A stretch of DNA of 64,000 nt from Agrostemma githago. Its lineage: Eukaryota; Streptophyta; Magnoliopsida; Caryophyllales; Caryophyllaceae. Made by a program: the position numbers and the translations under genes. Shown piece after piece: positions 1 through 10,739 of this stretch (the stretch's first letter is position 1; the number at the start of each line of letters is the position of its first letter). The DNA lies in NCBI GenBank assembly GCA_958450325.1, contig OY288242.1, positions 25,798,474 to 25,862,473 on the forward strand, read 5' to 3'. The notes beneath the pieces are model-generated. The model searched no databases. It was not told where the DNA came from and worked only from the letters and a program-made list of their open reading frames with translations.

Positions 1-569
1 CTTACATGACTCGATCGGGTGACCTTTATCACGACAAATCCTTGAGCCTTCAACATATTTCGAGCTTCGATAAACCTTTTTAATGACTTCGGTCAACACG
101 TGTAAAGTCTATCACGTGTCCTAATCTTTTCAAAACCTTGCATCATATCATTTAAGTCATTCTAATCTTTTTACAAACCGTTATATCGTTACTAACTCGT
201 TTGTTTCTATTTTGGCATTTCTTTTGTTTTATTGTACTAAAACAAATCTCACGTGCTAAAACAACTCCGACTTAGTTCAAAGATGCATTAAACGACATAG
301 ATCAAACATAATTCACATGTTTAGTTCAAAACATTGTTTGCATATAATTCAACCGTCAAACTAACACGCGTACACCAAAAACGAACGATATCTTAGTAAA
401 GGCCGCTAAGTGCGGGCGGGGTTGGGTGTTCTTTGTGAACTTCCCAACACGTACCCTCACCCCTTACTCAGAACCGTGGTTTCCGGATGTCCGAAACCAT
501 TGGCATACGAGAGTCATTCAATACCCAATTTCCGATAATGTCGGAATCAGTATCGCAATGCAAAGGGAC
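1..569 (+). mobile_element. 5' LTR of Tat-lineage element L, first part (LTR split by element B)
   Basis: This is the 3'-ward part of a long LTR whose start lies before the window. It is the same family as the LTR at 56905-59666, which lies in the opposite orientation. For example, the stretch around 405-500, with a GGGCGGGGTTGGGTGT word and an ACGTACCCTCACCCC word, reappears reverse-complemented around 57190-57280. The LTR is interrupted after 569 by element B and resumes at 8181. Bases 565-569 (GGGAC) are the target site duplicated by B. No coding sequence is seen here. Confidence 0.8.
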
Positions 570-2056
570 TGATGGAGGGATTTGTCGTGAATCCCACCGA
601 TCAAATAAATAACCGGCAAAACCTAACTAGGGTAGCTAGGGTAAGTCGGGTCGAATCCACGGGGACGGTAGTGGCATATAGACCAAGGTCACCTAAAAAC
701 GAGACTAAGTCAACGAGCTAAACTAGAGAATGGTAGAAGGAGAGAAGGCTAGACTAAGACTAAAGTACCGGAGAAACAAACAAGGAAAACGGGCTAGGAT
801 TAGGTCGGGGTCAAAGGGGTAACGGAATGGTCAAGGAAGAGCTAGAGCGAAGGAGGTAGTAGGGTGATCTAGGTTGGTCCGGGCTCTCGCAACTTAGACC
901 GACCTAGAGGTTCCTCATGGAACCCATCTCGGCGACACACACGACAAAGAAAGGCAAGAAAAACAAGCATTCTAACCTACTTAGTCATTCAAGCATTTCA
1001 ACAAACATGTAAATGCATCACCCAAGAGGAAACCCAAATCTTCCACCAACATTTCCAACAAACCCTTAATCATCCAATTAACACCCTAATCACCTTACTA
1101 ACCCTAGCAAGAGTACTACTCTAACATTATCAAACTACAACTAACATAAACAAGAGAAAACAACACAAACATCAAAACATACATAAACAAACTAGTGAAA
1201 ATGATGAACAACAAACAAAGATTAAAACTTGGAAGATTAAACATGAAAGATTAAAGGAAAAGAGAAAGGAAAGATTATACCAACTACAAAGGATGAAAAG
1301 GAGAACACTTGTATAGAAGAAAACCCAAATAATTCCACCAAGGTTGTCAATCTTGGATGGATTCTTCAAGAGATCCAATAATACAAGATTAAACTAAGAT
1401 TAACTACTAATTACCGACTAATCTACACTAATCTAATCTAATCTAACCTAAAGTAGTCTAGGGTTTAATGGGAAGTGAAGAACATAAGCTTTACAAAACA
1501 AGGGAAGAGTATATATAGGGTTACAAATGGAAGGGAGAAGAAAGAAAGGAAATGCGGGCAGCAGCAGCACGGTCCCGATCGGAAAGGGAAATCCCGATCG
1601 GGAAACTTCAACTTTCCCGATCGGGAATATGCCAACCCGATCGGGAAAGCTCCACAGTGGCGTCCCTAATCGTGCACTCCATCCCGATCGGGTTTGAGGC
1701 CTTCCCGATCGGGATGGGTCTTGTAGGCCTCCAATATGAACTTTTTGGTCCCTCCTTGCTTCTCATGGGCTTCCCATCGATTCTCGGGACTCGGGATCGG
1801 GTCTCGGAGGCTCGGGATTGGGTCCCAAGGTCTCGGGGTCGATTCCAAGGCATCGAATCATCGTTCCTTTACTCCGTTGGCTCCAAAATGTGTATGTATA
1901 GAGTCGGAATCGCTCCAACTCTTCCAAATCGGTCTCGGGAACCTGAAACGAACTAAAGGAAGCATAAGAAGCCCCTAAACCGCTCCCAAGGAGCGATTCT
2001 ACAAGGAAAATGAGACCAAAACACTACGAAATAGGCACTACAAACCACACTTATCA
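570..2056 (-). repeat. Element B 3' LTR
   Basis: This is the downstream LTR of B in its own sense (minus strand). It matches 6693-8175 throughout, with only scattered substitutions and small indels. Examples are an extra CTAAT unit near 1430-1440 and a CAT/CGT difference near 677. It carries the same palindrome cluster (1571-1721) and TATA-like TATATATA (about 1510-1517) as the promoter-bearing right LTR. Short ORFs here are LTR noise repeated in both LTRs. Confidence 0.95.
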
Positions 2057-2070
2057 ACTCCCCCACACTT
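2057..2070 (-). promoter_or_regulatory. Element B polypurine tract
   Basis: On the minus strand this reads AAGTGTGGGGGAGT and directly abuts the LTR start TGATAAG. A purine-rich run just inside the 3' LTR is the expected plus-strand primer for LTR-retrotransposon reverse transcription. Element D has an equivalent tract at 52549-52562. Confidence 0.8.
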
Positions 2071-4587
2071 AACCCTTACTCGCCCTCGAGTAAGCACATA
2101 CTAACTACTATACTAGCCGAATGGGTATTAGCGCACCCTACGCCCTTTCAACTCACGCGAGTGCACTTAGAGGAAAAGTGCACTCCGCAAGGCAAGTCGG
2201 GTCTTGCGACAAAACTGCGGATGCAACCGGACACAAGACACAAAAACAAACAAACACACAAACGAACACATAATCGGTTGCACCCAAAGAAAAACAAATC
2301 CGCTTCCCTCTAAAAGCGGTGAAAGAAGCATCGGTTTAGGACTTGAGGTAAGTGACGACGTTCCCAAGCTAGAAATACAAACCGAGGTGGACTAAACCCT
2401 AATAGTATGACGATAAAGCAACAAAAACGTTGGTAACTTACCTAGGTCCTCCTAACTTCCTAAAAACGTACTACGGGACGATCGGCGGAGTGGGAAGTGA
2501 TGATCCACGGTGTTAGTCGACACTGTAGGTAAGTGAGACCCCGCCCCCTTTAGCGTGAGCCAAGAGGGTCGTCCCGTGTCCAAAACCGCCTAACTAGTCC
2601 AAGTAAAAAGGTGGAAAACATGCAAAATGAGGGAAGACCGACTAATGCCGCTATCATCCTTCCTCGGGACTCGGTCCTTTGGTAGGCTCTTCACGGCAAA
2701 AGTCGGAAAAAGGCTTATTTTTGTGGGGTTAAGATCTTTTTGTGAGACGATTTTCTTTTGACATTTTCTCTTTTCTTTTGCATTTTTGCTTTGTTTTGCC
2801 ATGCCATTCTTTTTTTTCTTTTCTATTTTCTTTTTGGCTTTTGTGCCTTTTCTTTTTCTTCATTCTTTTCTTTCTTTCATTTTCTTTCTTTTTCTTTTCT
2901 TTGCCCTTTTGGCTTGATTTGGCTTTTTGGCATTCCTTTGTATGACAAGAAAGGGAGAATTCAACAATTTGCAATTTTATTGTGTGGATATGCGTAGGAG
3001 GTAGGTGAATGGGAGAGTTGGGAGCGCGCTTTCCCCCTTCAAACCCACAAAAAAGGTGGAGAACTTGGACTAATCAAACAAATCCGAACATGGTCACCTA
3101 GGGGACGGGACTCGGCAACCAAGGCCTTTTCACACCGTGGGTGGTCAAAATGGTCAAAATGCAAATCCCGTAGTAAATCCCTAGTAAGCTAGGTGGACTC
3201 AAGGTAAAGGACCAACGAAATCATGCATTGATTTAGGGTCATTCTACTAGACTAAAGTCCAAGACTCGATTTATACCACTAGGAAGGGAAAGTAAGCACT
3301 CACACACTAGCCTCTAAACCGGGTTTTCGAAAACCATTTACACACAAGACACACAACAAAACACAAAACGAAGACTCAACAAAAACGAAAGAAAAAGAAG
3401 CAAAAGCGACAAAACAAAAACAAAATAAAACAAACACATACATAACACAAACACCACCCCTAGCTTCCAAACAAATCACCAAATCACCCACAAACTTTAC
3501 AAAGCTCCTCCCGAGCACACAACATCACAATCTCCTCCGAACTCCACAAGAGACAAAGAGGGAAAAAGGGATAAGATGTTACCGGAAGTCTCGAAGGCTC
3601 TCCAAAGCTATCGGTGATTCAAGTAACCTATAAGGAAAAAAAAGGGAGGCAAAACACGCGCAACACAACAAATGCACAATACATCGACATAAAAGGAAAA
3701 CACACAAAAGGAAAATCTTTTTGATTTTTATGAAAAAATTTCAAATTTTTAGGGTTTTTAAAGATTTTTCGAAAAACTAAGAAAATAAAGCTAACTATGA
3801 TAGAATATTGCTCCCCCCACACTTAAACCGAGCCATGTCCTCATGCTCGATCGTAGTGTGCGGAGAGACAAAAGAAAAGAAGAGAAACTACGAAAATAAA
3901 GCTAAAAATCGAAAATAAAGGTGAAGAAAAGGGTAGAAGGTGTCCAGCCGGGGTGTAGTCAAGTCACCATGGGCCGAGACAAGAAAAAGATATGGAAGGG
4001 GGAAGAAAATAAAAAGAAAGAAATAAAAGGAAATGGGAGGGGAGGACTAGGTGTAATCAAGTCACCTAGCCCGGATTCCGCCCAAATCCGACTAAATCCT
4101 CAAAAAGAAAGAGTGAAAAACTTGTAAAATTTGAATTTTGAAAATGACTCTCGATGTAGTCACATCATCGAGAATCGGGAGCAACCAAAACCAAGGCCTC
4201 GAAGGCCACCATGACAAAGGGAAAGGGAAGAAACAAGGGGAAAACAAGCAATAAAAAACGGAAAAGAAAGGATAGTTGCCATACCGATCGGTTAGCAACT
4301 CACTCTCTCCATCGTCTCAATGATCAATATAGGTACTTGCTTGTGTCGTCATTGTCATCCTTCTTCAAGCTTGATAGAACCGCACGGCTAAGGTAGTAAT
4401 GGTGCGAGGGGGTGGGATTTGATGTGAATATCGGTCTAAAGTAGATAGAAGATGAAGTGAGGATATGAAAATGAAGTATGTGGGTGATATGATATGAGCA
4501 AGGAAGGTAGGGAGGTTGGGTGGGGGTATACAATGGTTGGGTGGGCTTAAATGTCGGAGAAGAAGCACCAAAAAGGAGTAGGGGATC
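2071..4587 (-). other. Element B non-coding 3' region with blocks conserved in element D
   Basis: No credible gene is present. ORFs in the T-rich tract at about 2740-2945 are low-complexity artefacts. Several blocks match element D in the same order. The block at 2515-2580 (GACACTGTAGGTA ... CCAAGAGGGTCGT) matches 53028-53095. The block at 2665-2700 (GGACTCGGTCCT ... CTTCACGGC) matches 53177-53215. The block at 3107-3260 (AACCAAGGCC, GGGTGGTCAA, ATTTAGGGTCATTCTACTAGA) matches 53590-53735. In the RNA sense the T-rich tract is a long purine run, and D has one too (53231-53420). Three hairpins at 3952-4173 are listed separately. Confidence 0.75.
3952..4173 (-). other. Three hairpins with a shared 9-nt loop (element B)
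   Basis: Three perfect inverted repeats each enclose 9 nt. At 3952-3968 the arms are GGTG/CACC around TAGTCAAGT. At 4047-4069 the arms are CTAGGTG/CACCTAG around TAATCAAGT. At 4149-4173 the arms are TCTCGATG/CATCGAGA around TAGTCACAT. The loops fit YARTCAMRT on the + strand (AYKTGAYTR in the RNA sense), but the stems differ in sequence and stay complementary. Spacing is about 100 bp. Element D has three more of the same design at 54446-54640. Pairing is read directly from the sequence; function is unknown. Confidence 0.75.
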
Positions 4588-4737
4588 ATCCCGGTCGGGA
4601 TGACATACCCGTCCCGGTCGGGAAGCCTCCTTCCCGATCAGGATGACACTCCAGTGAACTCGATTTTTGGCACCCTCATCCCGATCGGGACGGCCCCATC
4701 CCGGTCGGGACGACACACCCTTCCCGGTCGGGAAGGG
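4588..4737 (-). promoter_or_regulatory. Internal palindrome cassette of element B
   Basis: About six short palindromes of the CCCGRTCGGG type lie here, arranged in close groups with roughly 10-13 nt between units. A linker at about 4655-4675 contains a GATTTTTGG run. The layout matches the cluster in B's own LTR and the internal cassette of element D at 56386-56622. In D the cassette precedes the ORF. In B the region after it (sense) keeps only short pyrimidine-rich ORFs (about 4324-4589), as if a downstream ORF had been lost. Confidence 0.6.
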
Positions 4738-5042
4738 TCTTCATGACTCCCATGACCCCAAAAACCGGCTCCCTTGCTCACGATCCAAGCTCTATCACTA
4801 ACCACTCCTTTCTAGGAGTCACCTTCACTTCACCTATCACAATAAACTCAAAGTACACATCAAATTCACTCCCTCACATCGCTCATCAAAATACCAAATC
4901 AATTACAAGAGCTTCACAAAACAACAAAAATCAAGAGAAAAATCACACAAACACAAACACAAGTACTCTAAAGAGGAGAGGAGAATATACAACATGACGG
5001 TTCTTTAGGAACTCCGTCAAACCTAGGATGGTGGACTCTTCT

Positions 5043-6437
5043 TCAATCGTAGCCCTCAAGGGCATGGAGGAGCAAGTCGAACGCGCTACCGACATCATAA
5101 TGAAGGCCCAAAAAGCGCTCGAGCCTAGCCAACCTCCACGGCCTCCAAGGTGGAGGCAAGAAGTAGGAATCCCAAGACCCATCGTCATCATTCATGTCAT
5201 CTCCGGGGTCTATCCATCCTATGAGCTTAACCGACCTCTTCCTCCCTAGGCATCGCCTCCAATCATTAGCAAGCTTCATCTCCAAGAAACAAGGCACAAA
5301 AAACGGCTTTGGCCCCATTTCGTTGTTGCACACCCCCACACTTTCCTCAAGTTGTGGTTCCCCATCTTCATCACTCGGCCCCACATCATCTTGGAGAAGA
5401 GGATCGAAACTTCTACCGGCGGTTTCAATCTCCTCCCAGTCATTGCTTGGTTCACTAGCTAGGGGCTCTTGATGCTTATCCACATTCTCGGACAAGGGCA
5501 ACTCGAGGCTAACAATTTCACCCAACATCCTCACAAATTCTACCAAGCCATCCAACTCACCATCCTCCTCCAATTCCTCACCAATGTTGTCTTCACCGAG
5601 GGTCATCTCCTCATTCGTCTCTTTTTGGGTAGACGATTGAGGTTCTTCAAAGCAAATCTCTCCTCCAAAGGGAACTACATCGGCGGCTTCATGGTCAGGT
5701 TGCTCCTCTTTCTCAAGTGGGCACCCTTCATCTAATTGCAATGTTCGGGATAAATACATTACGGTTTGAACCGATAATGCATTTAATTGAGCATTCCTCG
5801 CCTCGTTTCCCCTTCGAATTTGGGTCATTAATTCATCTTGTTCTTTTTGCAATTGAATGGCCATTTCTTGGATGCTCCTTTGCATTTGAAGCATAGAATG
5901 AAACACCTCCGTGTCGGGTAATTGGTGATCATTGGGGTCTTTTAAAGCTCCTTGATAATCTTGATAATCTTGATGATAATCTTGATAATCTTGATTAAAC
6001 ATGGTGTCTTGATGATGCCCAAGGGGTGGGGCATCATATTGTTGGTAGTGAGGTTGAGGTGATTGGTAGTATTGTGGGTCATGGGGTTCATATTGTGGTT
6101 GGGGTGGAGGGTAATATGGTGGGTCTTGGGGGTATTGGCTTCCATAAGGTGAATCTTGATTGAACATGGTGGGTTCACAATCATAGCTTGAGTAATAGCC
6201 ACCTTGATCGTAGAATTGATAGTCATTCACTTGTTGGTAGCCATTTCCATACTCTTGAGGATCATACCCATCTTGATTACCCCAAGAAGCTTGATAGTGG
6301 TAGGGGGACGTCATGTCATACCCTTGGTTCATGGAAGAAGAGGAGTACCTCATATCGGCTCCCGAGTGTGTGGAGTTTAGATCAAACCCCATGCTCGCTC
6401 GAAAATCGTAGCTCATACCCGGTTGGAAACCACTCAT
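5043..6437 (-). CDS. Orphan 464-aa ORF of element B (Tyr/Gln/Pro-rich, coiled coil, acidic C-terminus)
   Basis: This is the only long ORF of the element, uninterrupted over 464 codons. Its ATG lies about 235 nt inside the PBS. The N-terminal third (roughly residues 1-165) is rich in Tyr, Gln, Pro and Asp, with degenerate repeats such as PQYEPHDPQYY and PQPHYQQYD. Residues about 175-235 look like a coiled coil (LQMQRSIQEMAIQLQKEQ, then Arg/Asn-rich). The C-terminal half is acidic with runs of Glu/Asp. I see no zinc knuckle, protease, RT, RNase H or integrase motif. By position it occupies the gag slot, and a particle-related or RNA-binding role is only inference. The intact frame in a young element suggests it is or was expressed. 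Confidence 0.75.
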   Translation of the reverse strand: MSGFQPGMSYDFRASMGFDLNSTHSGADMRYSSSSMNQGYDMTSPYHYQASWGNQDGYDPQEYGNGYQQVNDYQFYDQGGYYSSYDCEPTMFNQDSPYGSQYPQDPPYYPPPQPQYEPHDPQYYQSPQPHYQQYDAPPLGHHQDTMFNQDYQDYHQDYQDYQGALKDPNDHQLPDTEVFHSMLQMQRSIQEMAIQLQKEQDELMTQIRRGNEARNAQLNALSVQTVMYLSRTLQLDEGCPLEKEEQPDHEAADVVPFGGEICFEEPQSSTQKETNEEMTLGEDNIGEELEEDGELDGLVEFVRMLGEIVSLELPLSENVDKHQEPLASEPSNDWEEIETAGRSFDPLLQDDVGPSDEDGEPQLEESVGVCNNEMGPKPFFVPCFLEMKLANDWRRCLGRKRSVKLIGWIDPGDDMNDDDGSWDSYFLPPPWRPWRLARLERFLGLHYDVGSAFDLLLHALEGYD

Positions 6438-6671
6438 TCTAGCAACCGTCCGTTAAAGCGGCTCTAAGTCGCAAGAAGAAGATAGTCACCACCTCTAAGC
6501 ACAAACTGTAGACTAAGAACAAACGTGAGAAGTCTAGTGCTTTTTGGGCACTAGACAAGAGAGAAATAAACCACACACACACAAGAAGCAAGGTAACCAA
6601 AAGAAAAAAGAAAAACACAAACACAAAGACAAAGTCAAGTAACTAGGAAAACAAAGTCTAAACTAGCACCG

Positions 6672-6689
6672 TCCCCGGCAACGGCGCCA
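6672..6689 (-). promoter_or_regulatory. Element B primer-binding site (tRNA-Asp type)
   Basis: On the minus strand the sequence is TGGCGCCGTTGCCGGGGA, three bases inside the LTR end. It is complementary to the conserved 3' end of plant tRNA-Asp (CCCCGGCAACGGCG plus CCA). It fixes B's orientation as minus and marks 6693-8175 as the 5' LTR. Confidence 0.85.
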
Positions 6690-6692
6690 AAT

Positions 6693-8175
6693 TGATGGAG
6701 GGATTTGTCGTGAATCCCACCGATCAAATAAATAACCGGCAAAACCTAACTAGGGTAGCTAGGGTAAGTCGGGTCGAATCCACGGGGACGGTAGTGGCGT
6801 ATAGACCAAGGTCACCTAAAAACGAGACTAAGTCAACGAGCTAAACTAGAGAATGGTAGAAGGAGAGAAGGCTAGACTAAGACTAAAGTACCGGAGAAAT
6901 AAACAAGGAAAACGGGCTAGGATTAGGTCGGGGTCAAAGGGGTAACGGAATGGTCAAGGAAGAGCTAGAGCGGAGGAGGTAGTAGGGTGATCTAGGTTGG
7001 TCCGGGCTCTCGCAACTTAGACCGACCTAGAGGTTCCTCATGGAACCCATCTCGGCGACACACACGACAAAGAAAGGCAAGAAAAACAAGCATTCTAACC
7101 TACTTAGTCATTCAAGCATTTCAACAAACATGTAATATGCATCACCCAAGAGGAAACCCAAATCTTCCACCAACATTTCCAACAAACCCTTAATCATCCA
7201 ATTAAAACCCTAATCACCTTACTAACCCTAGCCAGAGTACTACTCTAACATTATCAAACTACAACTAACATAAACTAGAGAAAACAACACAAACATCAAA
7301 ACATACATAAACAAACTAGTGAAAATGATGAACAACAATCAAAGATTAAAACTTGGAAGATTAAACATGAAAGATTAAAGGAAAAGAGAAAGGAAAGATT
7401 ATACCAACTACAAAGGATGAAAAGGAGAACACTTGTATAGAAGAAAACCCAAATAATTCCACCAAGGTTGTCAATCTTGGATGGATTCTTCAAGAGATCC
7501 AATAATACAAGATTAAACTAAGATTAACTACTAATTACCGACTAATCTACACTAATCTAATCTAACCTAAAGTAGTCTAGGGTTTAATGGGAAGTGAAGA
7601 ACATAAGCTTTACAAAACAAGGGAAGAGTATATATAGGGTTACAAATGGAAGGGAGAAGAAAGAAAGGAAATGCGGGCAGCAGCAGCACGGTCCCGATCG
7701 GGAAGGGAAATCCCGATCGGGAAACTTCAACTTTCCCGATCGGGAATATGCCAACCCGATCGGGAAAGCTCCACAGTGGCGTCCCTAATCGTGCACTTCA
7801 TCCCGATCGGGTTTGAGGCCTTCCCGATCGGGATGGGTCTTGTAGGCCTCCAATATGAACTTTTTGGTCCCTCCTTGCTTCTCATGGGCTTCCCATCGAT
7901 TCTCGGGACTCGGGATCGGGTCTCGGAGGCTCGGGATTGGGTCCCAAGGTCTCGGGGTCGATTCCAAGGCATCGAATCATCGTTCCTTTACTCCGTTGGC
8001 TCCAAAATGTGTATGTATAGAGTCGGAATCGCTCCAACTCTTCCAAATCGGTCTCGGGAACCTGAAACGAACTAAAGGAAGCATAAGAAGCCCCTAAACC
8101 GCTCCCAAGGAGCGATTCTACAAGGAAAATGGGACCAAAACACTACGAAATAGGCACTACAAACCACACTTATCA
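6693..8175 (-). repeat. Element B 5' LTR
   Basis: This 1,483-bp LTR begins TGATAAGTGTGG and ends CCTCCATCA in its own sense. It should drive the element from a TATA-like TATATATA (about 7629-7636) located downstream, in sense, of a palindrome cluster at 7690-7840. The LTR end keeps a block reading GTCCCCGTGGATTCGACC in sense. Related blocks occur in solo LTR C and in element D's LTR. A diverged copy of the same LTR family is C at 10740-12256. Confidence 0.93.
7629..7840 (-). promoter_or_regulatory. Element B LTR promoter: TATA box with upstream palindrome cluster
   Basis: Read on the minus strand, six copies of a CCCGATCGGG-type palindrome (7690-7840) lie just upstream of CCTATATATACTC (TATA near 7629-7636). 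The last two units are CCCGATCGGG, 11 nt, CCCGATCGGG, so their centres are 21 bp apart. Equivalent clusters precede the TATA boxes of C, D and R. The TATA assignment is inference from position and sequence. Confidence 0.6.
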
Positions 8176-8180
8176 GGGAC

Positions 8181-8394
8181 GAACCCAATCAACTCTGAAA
8201 TCAGAATGGGCCGTACTATGTGCACGACCCACTACAACATAGAGTGGGTTCGAATGGGCCCGAACTCCCACAAAGTTCGGTGGCGACTCCAACTTCGATT
8301 TAAATTTCAATCCGAGATCCATCTCACATAAGATTCATTCGCCGCCCCAAACCCGCGCGTGGCCGCGTCGGGGTGGACCTGTGTCATGTCCACA
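8181..8394 (+). mobile_element. 5' LTR of element L, second part
   Basis: This is the continuation of the LTR at 1-569 after the B insertion and its TSD. It ends GTCATGTCCACA at 8394, with a GC-rich AACCCGCGCGTGGCCGCGTC stretch just before the end. The same end recurs at 13442 (3' LTR remnant) and, reverse-complemented, at 56905 in element R. Confidence 0.85.
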
Positions 8395-8397
8395 ATT

Positions 8398-8415
8398 TGG
8401 CGACTCCGCTGGGGA
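8398..8415 (+). promoter_or_regulatory. Element L primer-binding site
   Basis: TGGCGACTCCGCTGGGGA begins three bases after the LTR end at 8394. The TGG start and position mark it as the primer-binding site for minus-strand synthesis. I did not assign the tRNA. It differs from the PBS of elements B and E. Confidence 0.75.
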
Positions 8416-9478
8416 TTCCTGATGTACCACTAGTCATCGGGGTTCCTAGGGTGAGACTCGAAAAGAAATCGTTCGATTATTAATGTACGCATTTTAGTTC
8501 GATGGTTCATGCATAACCCAAATCTTTCCCGGGCCGGTTACTTGTGACCGACGTCTCACTATACCACGGTGCATTCCTAAATGGGTGCACTAAAGACTTC
8601 TATGGCCGAACTCGCATGGGTCTCACGGCATGTTCTAAGTTCAATTCGGCTTAGGAAGTCCGTCCTGATTTGCGAGAAAGTCGTCGATGTTGGTATAGAA
8701 CCTACTTCAACCGACCGAGACTTAGTTTAAGAGCATACATGGTGTCGATATATTGCCTCCATGACTATATGCTACTTGATTTACATGTTTTTTTTCAAAA
8801 ACCGTTATTTCAAAATTTGCATATTTTCAAAATTATCCATTTTTCAAAACCCGGGACGCTACCGAATTTAGGACTTACGATTTTACTCAAAATAGCCTAT
8901 TTTTAGCCGGTATGCTGCCCGAACATTTTCAACCTTCAAAAAAATTCGGCCCGATGGCCCTTTGCCGATTTTCAAAAAAAAAAACGGGCCGTCCATCCGA
9001 CCTTTTTTCAGATTTTTCTAAGTCCAAATTTCCCTTTTAAAAACTTTTCTCTTCTTACGACTTCCCGTATTTAGTAGTGTCGGGTCTTGTCATAAGTCGT
9101 CAAAGTCTTTAGCGTCGAAACTCCGTCGATCTTACATCACGGGTTTCCTCCCTATCCCAGTCCGCCTTACTTGTCAAGGCACGGTCCACCTACGTAGGAC
9201 GTACTCCTAAAAAGGCAGGCTTGTTTACACTTTTGAGTCCAAAGCCTGGGGAATTCTCACGTGGACCTTCCTTCGAACGGGACTAGGCCCACTCTGCCGA
9301 ATCCTAAGGAAATTACACCACCCACAAGTCATCCGTTTAGGTGTCAATCTCGAGTCACTTTCTTGTCTACTCGTTTCCTTGCTCGGGATGTGCCTTTTCT
9401 TTTTGGGTTCCAAGATCCGGGTTCTGTTTCTGATTACGGGGTATTCTTACAGACAGGTCACCCTTCACCAGATCCAAG
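8416..9478 (+). other. Element L leader, non-coding
   Basis: About 1.06 kb lie between the PBS and the gag start. No ORF here matches anything I recognise. The T- and C-rich stretch at 8780-9060 is typical of long Tat-lineage leaders. Confidence 0.6.
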
Positions 9479-10600
9479 ATGCCAGAAGCTGTGGACCAGT
9501 TGGCAGCCTCGTTGGCTAAAATTGAGACCCAAATGACGAAAATGAGGGAAGACCAAATAGCTCTCATTACCCGTTTAAGTGTCGTGGAACAAGGAACTCC
9601 TGGAGGTGGGACCAACACTACTGGGCCTTTGGCTGAATTAGCTGGCGCAGTCCGCAAACTGCAGGCACAAGTCCATTTATCAACCAACAACACCATCCAC
9701 TCGGAAAATGCCCGTGCCTATTCACCTCTGACCGACGAACTGCCAGCTAACCGCAACCTTACGAGCCTACCAATGTTCGACGGGACTGAAGACCCGGTAC
9801 TCCACATCCGGGCCTTCAAGGAATTTATGGCTGTTAAGGGGGTGAAGTCAACCATGTTCAAGCACCTGTTTGCTTCTTCTCTTGAGAAGCATCCGAAAGC
9901 CTGGTACTACAGGCTTGATTCCAAGAAATACAAAACTTGGGATGACGTGGCGACGGAATTTGCTCGGAACTATGCCGACAACACTGAAATCTAGACCACG
10001 ATGCGCACCCTGGAGGTTATGGCCCAGGAACCCAAGGAAGGATTTACAAAATACCTTCAATGATGGAGGGCCGAGAGTGTGAAGCTGGTCGATAAGCCCA
10101 GCGAAAAAGTCTTAGTAGAGGCCTTCGTGAAGAATCTCATCCCCTCTTACCGGGTCCATCTCCGGTACGCGATCATACCCAACTTCGCCACCTTAACCGA
10201 AATGGGGACGAGGATTGAGGATGACTTGAGATTAGAGAGCCTTACTAAGGCCTCTACCAAAGGTTATCAAGGAGCCAGCTCATCCACAAGCAAGCCCACA
10301 ACTGCAGCTGCTACTCGCAGCATCTTCGACGAGGTTAATCTACTTGACACCTCGTCCAAGAGAAATACCACACCGCGGGTATTCACCGATATAGGTACTA
10401 CCTATACGCATGCCTTACAAAGGCTATCGTCAAAAGGCCTGATCCAACCGATAGGCCCAACGCCCGAAGTCCCGGTCGAGCGTCGCTCCAAGGCTTACGA
10501 CATCCAGCCCTATTTCCAATACCATCGGGGCAATGGGCACGACACCGAGAAATGTTGGAAGCTCAATCATTTAATCCAGGATCTGATCAAAAAATGGTAA
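9479..10600 (+). pseudogene. Gag pseudogene of element L (Tat-lineage Ty3/gypsy)
   Basis: The frame starts at MPEAVDQLAASLAKIE with a coiled-coil-like N-terminus. A retrotransposon gag domain follows, with MFDGTEDPVLHIRAFKEFM, WDDVATEFARNYADNTE and TEMGTRIEDDLR as landmarks. Element R's gag (62492-63427) aligns along the whole region. Two in-frame stops break it: TAG after NTEI (about 9992-9994), where R has Gln, and TGA about 70 nt later, where R has Arg. Both fit C-to-T change (CAG to TAG, CGA to TGA). The CCHC-like tail reads YFQYHRGNGHDTEKC, with Phe where a Cys is usual. The frame closes with TAA at 10598-10600. It is not functional. Confidence 0.85.
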
Positions 10601-10739
10601 GATCCCCTTACCCGGAGGCAAGCCCAGTAATAAAGACAATCCTTTAGCTACTCACGCCATTTTCTCCGAAGAAGTAGTTGACTGCTCACACCTCATCTCT
10701 CCCTTTATCCCGCAAAAAAACGGGATCTGGTGCGACGAT
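10601..10739 (+). pseudogene. Element L gag-protease linker, left of the solo LTR
   Basis: This short stretch remains readable in one frame (SEEVVDCSHLISPFIP, then WCDD). It continues after the C insertion at 12262 as EDDVYLTKGEAVP. Removing the LTR and one ACGAT copy restores a continuous WCDDEDDVYL reading. The join shows C inserted into L coding sequence. Confidence 0.7.

Larger units (their letters stand above)
570..8175 (-). mobile_element. Complete non-autonomous LTR retrotransposon B (Athila-like relative)
   Basis: The element has two near-identical LTRs (570-2056 and 6693-8175). They start TGATGG and end TTATCA on the + strand. A perfect 5-bp target duplication, GGGAC, lies at 565-569 and 8176-8180. 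The orientation is minus: a primer-binding site complementary to a tRNA-Asp 3' end abuts the right LTR (6672-6689), and a polypurine tract abuts the left LTR (2057-2070). The internal 4.6 kb holds one 464-codon ORF and a long structured non-coding 3' region. No protease, reverse transcriptase, RNase H or integrase is seen, so the element must use proteins supplied in trans. The two LTRs differ at only about a dozen positions by eye, so the insertion is young. It landed inside the LTR of element L. Confidence 0.95.

Noticed and set aside
1571..1721. CRISPR-like array
   Set aside because: The repeated units are 10-14-bp palindromes with irregular spacing inside plant LTRs. There are no spacers of uniform length and no cas genes.
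2742..2997. Several overlapping ORFs in a T-rich tract (Phe/Leu/Ser-rich or Lys-rich proteins)
   Set aside because: Low-complexity sequence gives long ORFs by chance on both strands. Element D has a similar tract without preserved frames.
5043..6437. The 464-aa ORF as a host gene
   Set aside because: It lies between two near-identical LTRs with PBS, PPT and a target duplication, so it belongs to the mobile element.
6672..6689. A partial tRNA-Asp gene
   Set aside because: Only the 18-nt 3' end is complementary, no cloverleaf is present and it sits at the LTR edge. It is a primer-binding site.
9225..9413. Minus-strand ORF in the L leader
   Set aside because: Short, unmatched by any family I know, and on the antisense strand of a retrotransposon leader.
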